Source: Clostridiales bacterium (GTDB taxonomy: Bacteria > Bacillota > Clostridia > Peptostreptococcales > Natronincolaceae). From it: DNA of 7,281 nucleotides. A program made the position numbers and the translations under genes. The stretch lies in the NCBI GenBank assembly GCA_012800145.1, contig JAAZJW010000235.1, forward strand, positions 1-7,281, in the 5' to 3' direction. The notes under the pieces are model-generated. The model was not told the origin of the DNA. It made no database searches and worked only from the letters and a program-made list of their open reading frames with translations. Below are positions 1 to 4,190 of this stretch, piece after piece (position 1 is the stretch's first letter; each line of letters starts with the position of its first letter).

Positions 1-186
1 CACATTTTTGTCATCCTGAGACGAACAGGATTAGCTTGACCCGCGAAGGATCTATATTTTACAATAATGCTTTCGTTTATCGTGGTGTGGGTAACACGTG
101 CAAATTCTGAGTGTAACGAAGAATCTCGTTTTTAGGCTATTTGAGATCCTTCGCTTCGCTCAGGATGACATTTTTCACACAGTCTG
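1..186 (+). repeat. Composite palindromic repeat, left copy (module A + module B)
   Basis: This is a non-coding dispersed repeat made of two modules. Module A (1-103) starts CACATTTTTGTCATCCTGAG, contains a small hairpin (ATCCTG at 13-18 with CAGGAT at 26-31) and ends near GGTAACACGTGCAAA. Module B (104-186) has long complementary arms (104-126 and 144-169), then TTTTTCACACAGTCTG (171-186), which is the terminal repeat of the MITE-like element at 3805-3924. Aligned without gaps, the reverse complement of 7093-7278 matches at all but about 11 of 186 positions. Module A alone recurs at 4036-4141 and module B at 3842-3924. The left TIR of B is absent here and A takes its place. The repeat may extend upstream of base 1, because the other copies are preceded by CC. 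No protein-coding capacity is credible. Confidence 0.9.
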
Positions 187-248
187 CCGGTTCTTCTGGT
201 GTTGATTCAGTTTGCCGTCCCCACTCTAATTTAATCCTTAATATTTTT

Positions 249-277
249 TTGTATAATACATAGTAGTAAGGTATAAT
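249..277 (+). promoter_or_regulatory. Candidate sigma-A promoter for ctpA
   Basis: A perfect -10 hexamer TATAAT (272-277) lies 17 bases downstream of TTGTAT (249-254), a 4/6 match to TTGACA. Two more TATAAT hexamers occur nearby (252-257 and 282-287) but have poorer -35 partners. The predicted start near 284 gives a leader of about 55 bases ending in AGGGGAAG (326-333), five bases before the ATG. The rest of the 187-338 spacer is AT-rich, and I see no gene in it. Confidence 0.6.
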
Positions 278-338
278 GTTTTATAATGTACCATAGAATA
301 AAATACAATGCAATCAATAATTCAAAGGGGAAGATCGC

Positions 339-1532
339 ATGATCAGTAAACGAAAAGCTGTAATCGGGGCCCTGATAATTATCATACTTACTACTATTAT
401 AAATTTTACAGTTAGCAACGTAGTGACATCATCTTTAGGGTTCGGATATGCAATACCGAGGAGTAGTTATAAGCAATATGAGAAATTTATAACACTCAAG
501 AATTATCTGTTAAAAAACTATTATAAGGAACTGGATGAGGACGAGCTTGTTGAGGGTGCCATAAAAGGCATGTTCAATAGTATAGGCGACCCGTATACGT
601 TATATATGGATGAAAGGGAATACAGTGATTTAGTTACCAGAACACAGGGAATTTATGGAGGTATCGGTGTAATCGTGACCCCGGGTGAAGATGGTTACGT
701 AACCGTGGTGTCCCCGATAGAAGATACGCCGGGAGAAAAAGCTGGGCTTATTCCGGGGGACCGAATAATATACGTGGATGGCGAAGCGATATTCGGTGAT
801 AAACTGGATTATGCTGTAGACCTGATGAAAGGGGAACCGGGAACAAATGTAAGGCTCTCAATTTCGAGGGAGGGCAAGGATGAAATATTCGATGTGGTTA
901 TTACAAGGGAAGAAGTTCGGCTTAAAACGGTCCGTTCCGAAATTATAGACAAAGACATCGGTTATATCAGGATCAGCATGTTCGATGAACAAACCGCTAA
1001 GGATTTCAAGGAACATTTAGGGTTATTGAAAAAGAAAAATGTTAAAGGGATTATTCTTGATCTTAGAAACAATCCCGGAGGTTTATTGGACGAATGTGTG
1101 GAGATTGCCGATGAGATATTGGGGGAACAGATAATTGTATATACAGAAGACCGTAATGGAAATAGAAAGGTGGAAAGATCAGACAAAAGGCAGTTGAAGC
1201 TACCGATTACCGTTCTGGTGAATAAGGGGAGTGCAAGTGCCTCCGAGATTTTAGCGGGTGCGATTAAGGATGGTAAAAAGGGCAAAATAGTAGGCGTTAC
1301 CACGTTTGGCAAGGGTTTGGTACAACAAGTCAAACCCCTCGCGGACGGAACGGGATTCAAGTTTACAATTTCCGAATACTTTACCCCCAACGGAACCAAC
1401 ATACACGGTACCGGGGTGGAGCCGGATATTGTGGTGGAACTTCCGGAAGAGTTGGAGGATGGGCTCGAAATCGAATCTTATGAAGACACACAGTTGAAAA
1501 AAGCCATAGAGGTATTGAGAGAAGAAATGTGA
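339..1532 (+). CDS. ctpA: S41 family C-terminal processing peptidase (CtpA/CtpB-like)
   Basis: A serine protease of the tail-specific/carboxyl-terminal processing family, which cleaves extracytoplasmic or membrane proteins near their C termini. A basic start followed by a hydrophobic stretch (about residues 7-26) indicates a signal anchor, placing the catalytic part outside the membrane. A PDZ domain follows (about 104-190, with YGGIGV at 106-111 and GLIPGD at 136-141), then the S41 core with DLRNNPGG (241-248). The Ser-Lys catalytic pair is intact: Ser300 in GSASASE and Lys325 in FGKG, 25 residues apart as in E. coli Prc and B. subtilis CtpB, with Gln329 four further on. At 397 aa it lacks the C-terminal peptidoglycan-binding domain of some relatives. 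The ATG has a good ribosome binding site. The family is certain; the substrate is unknown. Clostridial relatives often lie downstream of ftsEX, which cannot be checked here because a repeat lies upstream. It is transcribed apart from uvrB, since a terminator follows. Confidence 0.93.
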   Translation: MISKRKAVIGALIIIILTTIINFTVSNVVTSSLGFGYAIPRSSYKQYEKFITLKNYLLKNYYKELDEDELVEGAIKGMFNSIGDPYTLYMDEREYSDLVTRTQGIYGGIGVIVTPGEDGYVTVVSPIEDTPGEKAGLIPGDRIIYVDGEAIFGDKLDYAVDLMKGEPGTNVRLSISREGKDEIFDVVITREEVRLKTVRSEIIDKDIGYIRISMFDEQTAKDFKEHLGLLKKKNVKGIILDLRNNPGGLLDECVEIADEILGEQIIVYTEDRNGNRKVERSDKRQLKLPITVLVNKGSASASEILAGAIKDGKKGKIVGVTTFGKGLVQQVKPLADGTGFKFTISEYFTPNGTNIHGTGVEPDIVVELPEELEDGLEIESYEDTQLKKAIEVLREEM

Positions 1533-1630
1533 ATAACCCCGTTTTCGCCCTGCATTTTATCTAGATGGAGTGTTCTTGAAAAATATATAAAAGTTAAAAA
1601 TATTTGGAAAAAGATGTAATGCAATAAAAG

Positions 1631-1657
1631 CATCCCCGGAGCCTTGGGGATGTTTTT
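1631..1657 (+). terminator. Intrinsic terminator after ctpA
   Basis: CATCCCC (1631-1637) pairs with GGGGATG (1646-1652) around an 8-base loop that can be extended by two G-U pairs. TTTTT (1653-1657) follows at once, and AAAA upstream can pair with it. It lies about 100 bases past the ctpA stop, in the correct orientation to end ctpA transcription before the uvrB promoter. Confidence 0.85.
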
Positions 1658-1672
1658 ATTAGCTTTAAATCA

Positions 1673-1681
1673 TGATATAAT
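1673..1681 (+). promoter_or_regulatory. Extended -10 promoter for uvrB
   Basis: TGATATAAT (1673-1681) is a perfect extended -10 element (TGnTATAAT). The -35 position at 17-bp spacing is TTTTTA (1653-1658), a 3/6 match inside the T tract of the ctpA terminator. The promoter would therefore lean on the TG motif. Transcription would start near 1688 and give a leader of about 90 bases. I found no clear LexA operator (GAACnnnnGTTC type) around it. Confidence 0.6.
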
Positions 1682-1703
1682 AGTAATGGTGGGCGCAAAA
1701 AGG

Positions 1704-1737
1704 GTCAGGCGGGGATGAGCAATCCTGTCCACCTGAC
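1704..1737. other. Stem-loop in the uvrB leader
   Basis: GTCAGG (1704-1709) pairs with CCTGAC (1732-1737). Inside it GG (1711-1712) pairs with CC (1729-1730) and GGAT (1713-1716) with ATCC (1722-1725), closing a GAGCA loop. The leader side is flanked by A-runs on both ends. Read on the opposite strand, the stem is followed by CCTTTTTG, so it could end antisense transcription. It does not include the uvrB ribosome binding site. The structure is clear; any function is inference. Confidence 0.5.
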
Positions 1738-1765
1738 TGAAAAAAGGTTAGAAGTCGGAATCTAG

Positions 1766-1782
1766 AAGGGGAGATATATGTG
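1766..1782 (+). promoter_or_regulatory. uvrB ribosome binding site deciding a GTG start
   Basis: AAGGGGAG (1766-1773) is six bases before GTG (1780-1782). An ATG at 1778-1780 overlaps the GTG by one base, but it is out of frame and reads Met-Trp-stop. No in-frame ATG, GTG or TTG lies between the site and 1780, so GTG is the uvrB start. This agrees with the residue numbering of known UvrB proteins. Confidence 0.8.
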
Positions 1783-3774
1783 GTAGAAAAGTTTAAAATT
1801 GTATCCGATTATAAACCTACAGGTGACCAGCCTGAGGCAATAGATGCCTTGGCTAAAGGCATCATTTCGGGAGCAAAACATCAGGTATTATTGGGAGTTA
1901 CAGGTTCCGGAAAAACTTTTACTATGGCAAATGTAATAGAAAAGGTCCAAAAACCCACCTTGGTAATTGCTCATAATAAAACTTTGGCTGCACAACTTTG
2001 CAGTGAATTTAAGGAATTTTTTCCGAACAATGCGGTGGAATATTTTGTAAGCTATTATGATTATTATCAACCGGAAGCATATGTTGTGCACAGTGATACC
2101 TATATAGAAAAAGATGCGTCGGTTAACGATGAAATTGATAAATTGAGACACTCTGCTACCTCAGCTTTGTTGGAAAGGCGTGATGTTATCATAGTCGCCA
2201 GTGTTTCCTGTATTTATGGTTTGGGAGATCCGGGGGAATATAAAAGATTGGTGGTTTCTCTCAGAACAGGTATGGAAAAAAGCAGAGAAGAAGTTTTAAG
2301 ACAACTGGTGAACATACAATATGAAAGAAATGATATAAACTTTGTGCGCGGAACCTTTAGGGTGAGGGGAGACGTCGTGGAGATATTCCCGGCCTCATCC
2401 GGGGACAATGTTCTTCGTGTTGAGTTTTTTGGCGATGAAATCGATCGAATAATAGAAGTAAACAGTTTAACGGGAGAAATAATTGGAATAAGACAGCACG
2501 CTTCCATTTTTCCCGCATCTCACTATGCCACAAGCTCGGAAAAAATAGAACAGGCTATAAAATCGATAGAAAAAGAATTAAAGGAGCGCGTTCAATATCT
2601 TAAAAAAGAGAACAAATTGGTAGAAGCACAAAGGTTGCAACAACGTACAATGTATGATATTGAGATGTTGAGGGAAGTGGGATTTTGCCAGGGCATAGAG
2701 AATTACTCGAGACATATAACAGGGCGAGCACCGGGGAGCAGACCCTATACACTCATAGATTATTTCCCTGACGATTATTTAACTATTGTAGATGAATCCC
2801 ATGTTACGTTACCACAGGTGAGGGCAATGTATGGCGGAGACCGTTCACGAAAAGAATCTTTGGTTAATTACGGTTTCAGGTTGCCGTCTGCCTATGACAA
2901 CAGGCCCCTCAACTTTGAAGAGTTTGAACGATTGGTAAATCAAATTTTATATGTAAGTGCTACCCCGGGGCCTTATGAAATGGAGAAAAAGGACAAAATT
3001 GTGGAACAGGTGATAAGGCCTACAGGATTGCTGGATCCGATGATTGAAGTCAGACCTATTGAAGGACAGATTGATAATTTAATCAGTGAAATAAACAAAA
3101 GGGTTGAAAAGAAACAGAGAGTGTTGATCACCACACTCACAAAGAAAATGGCGGAGGATTTGACGGATTATCTGAAGGAAATCGATATAAAAGTGAAGTA
3201 CCTGCACTCGGATGTGAAGACCATAGAAAGAATGGAGATAATCAGGGACCTCCGTTTAGGTGAATTTGATGTTCTGGTAGGTATTAATTTGTTAAGAGAA
3301 GGTTTAGATTTGCCTGAGGTATCCCTGGTTGCTATACTGGATGCGGACAAAGAAGGATTTTTACGCTCTGAAATTTCGCTGATTCAAACAATCGGCAGGG
3401 CTGCGCGAAATGTGGAGGGAAAAGTCATCATGTACGCGGATAGAATCACTAAATCCATGAGAACAGCCATAGACGAAACCGAGAGAAGGAGAAGGATACA
3501 GGAGCAATATAACTCAGAGCATAATATAAAACCGAAATCTATTGAAAAAGGCATCAGAGATGTCATAGAAGCAACTAAGGTTGCGGAAGAAGAAGTTAAA
3601 TACGGTAAGGCATCAATTAAAAAAGACTTGTCTGTCGGGGAATTTGAAAAATTAATCAGGAATCTTGAAAAAGAGATGATGAGGGCAGCCAAGGATTTAC
3701 AATTTGAAAGGGCTGCAGAATTAAGGGATAAAATCGAGTCCCTTAAAAGGGACTTTACATCTTTGTCATCCTAA
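1780..3774 (+). CDS. uvrB: UvrABC excision nuclease subunit B (UvrB)
   Basis: The damage-verifying helicase-like ATPase of nucleotide excision repair in the cytoplasm. UvrA loads it onto lesions, and it then recruits UvrC for dual incision. At 664 aa it is the usual length. Walker A GVTGSGKT spans residues 39-46. The tyrosine-rich beta-hairpin that clamps DNA begins SYYDYYQPEAY (91-101), with tyrosines at 92, 93, 95 and 96 as in the Bacillus caldotenax protein. Motif II is DESH (338-341), motif VI is QTIGRAARN (536-544), and the C-terminal UVR motif, which contacts UvrC, covers about 622-657. The start is a GTG (see the ribosome binding site entry). The last codons and the TAA lie inside a 78-bp repeat unit, so the tail after the UVR motif (about FTSLSS) is partly repeat-encoded; no essential domain is lost. 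It has its own promoter, a leader hairpin and no recognisable LexA box, although B. subtilis uvrBA is SOS-controlled. It is followed by 416 bases of repeats rather than running directly into uvrA. Confidence 0.98.
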   Translation: MVEKFKIVSDYKPTGDQPEAIDALAKGIISGAKHQVLLGVTGSGKTFTMANVIEKVQKPTLVIAHNKTLAAQLCSEFKEFFPNNAVEYFVSYYDYYQPEAYVVHSDTYIEKDASVNDEIDKLRHSATSALLERRDVIIVASVSCIYGLGDPGEYKRLVVSLRTGMEKSREEVLRQLVNIQYERNDINFVRGTFRVRGDVVEIFPASSGDNVLRVEFFGDEIDRIIEVNSLTGEIIGIRQHASIFPASHYATSSEKIEQAIKSIEKELKERVQYLKKENKLVEAQRLQQRTMYDIEMLREVGFCQGIENYSRHITGRAPGSRPYTLIDYFPDDYLTIVDESHVTLPQVRAMYGGDRSRKESLVNYGFRLPSAYDNRPLNFEEFERLVNQILYVSATPGPYEMEKKDKIVEQVIRPTGLLDPMIEVRPIEGQIDNLISEINKRVEKKQRVLITTLTKKMAEDLTDYLKEIDIKVKYLHSDVKTIERMEIIRDLRLGEFDVLVGINLLREGLDLPEVSLVAILDADKEGFLRSEISLIQTIGRAARNVEGKVIMYADRITKSMRTAIDETERRRRIQEQYNSEHNIKPKSIEKGIRDVIEATKVAEEEVKYGKASIKKDLSVGEFEKLIRNLEKEMMRAAKDLQFERAAELRDKIESLKRDFTSLSS

Positions 3775-3804
3775 AATGAAAGGTACAAACGGTGCCTACA
3801 ACGG

Positions 3805-3924
3805 CAGACTGTGTGAAAAAGCACTTTTCTCGCTTTTTGTCATTCTGAGTGTAGCGAAGAATCTCGTTTTTAAGCCATTTAAGATCCTTCGCTTCGCTCA
3901 GGATGACATTTTTCACACAGTCTG
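3805..3924. mobile_element. 120-bp MITE-like palindromic element (module B, full length)
   Basis: The ends are perfect 16-bp inverted repeats: CAGACTGTGTGAAAAA (3805-3820) and TTTTTCACACAGTCTG (3909-3924). Inside, arms of 26 bases (3839-3864 and 3882-3907) pair at 24 of 26 positions as + strand RNA, including two G-U pairs, around a 17-base loop. Eighteen unpaired bases (3821-3838) separate the left TIR from its arm. It carries no gene, so it would depend on a transposase elsewhere. The ACGG duplication and preserved empty site show that it inserted into a pre-existing tandem array. The 83-base right part also forms the inner end of both composite repeats at the window edges, with about 4 differences from the left copy. 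I do not recognise a named family and cannot assign a parent insertion sequence. Confidence 0.85.
3839..3913 (+). terminator. Possible terminator or attenuator hairpin between uvrB and uvrA
   Basis: The 26-base paired arms of the palindrome are followed on the + strand by A and then TTTTT (3909-3913), which resembles an intrinsic terminator made by the mobile element. The loop (17 bases) is longer than usual. If it works, it would reduce read-through from uvrB into uvrA. Functional termination is inference. Confidence 0.45.
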
Positions 3925-4035
3925 ACGGATCTATGTTTATCATTGCTATGAAGGTCCCACATTTTTGTCATCCCAGAATGAGGGGTGTAAATGGTGCCTA
4001 CGACGGATCTATGTTTATCATTGCTATGAAAGTCC

Positions 4036-4141
4036 CACATTTTTGTCATCCTGAGACGAACAGGATAGGTTTGACCCACGAAGGATCTGTATTTAGGGAT
4101 AATACTTTCATTCATTGTGGTGTAGGTAACACATATAAATT
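4036..4141 (+). repeat. Solo copy of repeat module A upstream of uvrA
   Basis: An ungapped match to 1-106 with about 17 differences in 106 positions, most of them transitions. It starts CACATTTTTGTCATCCTGAG and keeps the ATCCTG/CAGGAT hairpin and TTGACCCACGAAGGATCT. Similarity to the composite stops at about 4141, where module B would begin. It is more diverged than the two composite copies are from each other, suggesting an older insertion or the ancestral form. It ends 49 bases before uvrA and so supplies most of the upstream region of that gene. Confidence 0.85.
4111..4139 (+). promoter_or_regulatory. Weak candidate promoter for uvrA inside module A
   Basis: TATAAA (4134-4139) lies 17 bases after TTCATT (4111-4116). 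An alternative -10, GATAAT (4098-4103), has TTGACC (4071-4076) upstream but at a 21-base spacing, which is too long. Neither is strong. In the other two module A copies the bases equivalent to TATAAA are not promoter-like. uvrA may instead rely on read-through from uvrB. Confidence 0.22.
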
Positions 4142-4190
4142 TTAAGACGGACAGATTTGAGGGAAAAGTATGTTTAGGAAGGGATAATTA

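Larger units (their letters stand above)
3801..3928. repeat. ACGG target-site duplication around the palindromic element
   Basis: ACGG at 3801-3804 and again at 3925-3928 directly abuts both ends of the 120-bp palindrome. In the neighbouring tandem unit the uninterrupted site reads CCTACGACGGATCTATG with a single ACGG (4003-4006). Removing the element and one ACGG from unit 1 gives CCTACAACGGATCTATG, one base different. This is an internal empty-site control for insertion. Confidence 0.85.
3757..4036 (+). repeat. Two 78-bp tandem units, the first split by a MITE-like insertion
   Basis: Unit 2 (3959-4036) starts ACATTTTTGTCATCCCAGAA and contains GGTGCCTACGACGGATCTAT. Unit 1 is 3757-3804 plus 3929-3958, interrupted by 124 bases (the 120-bp palindrome and a duplicated ACGG). 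The first 48 bases of the two units differ at about 9 positions, all transitions. The 50-base stretches at 3924-3973 and 4002-4051 differ at only one. A third unit appears to start at 4037 but turns into module A after its first 15 or so bases. The uvrB stop codon (3772-3774) lies in unit 1. The array is non-coding. Open frames here encode the repetitive peptides VVGTIYTPHSGMTKM and VILSEAKDL, which are artefacts of translating repeats. Confidence 0.9.

Noticed and set aside
962..1402. 146-aa antisense open frame inside ctpA
   Set aside because: It lies opposite the conserved S41 core and its composition matches a reverse-strand shadow.
1570..1582. GTGTTCTTGAAA as a LexA operator
   Set aside because: It lacks the GAAC left half and symmetric spacing, and it lies upstream of the ctpA terminator, about 100 bases from the uvrB promoter.
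1704..1737. uvrB leader stem as an attenuator or riboswitch
   Set aside because: There is no T tract on the + strand, no overlap with the ribosome binding site and no match to a riboswitch class I know. It is kept only as a stem-loop.
3755..3943. Open frame of 62 aa on the - strand downstream of uvrB (and a similar one at 3879-4115)
   Set aside because: It consists entirely of the palindromic and tandem repeats, has no ribosome binding site of note and has repeat-derived peptide content.
3757..4051. Possible CRISPR array
   Set aside because: There are only two units, 78 bp long and contiguous with no unique spacers between them; these are tandem repeats.
3903..4145. 80-aa + strand open frame before uvrA
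   Set aside because: It is a translation of the tandem repeats and module A, with the duplicated peptide MFIIAMKVPHFCHP reflecting the 78-bp period. It is not a gene.
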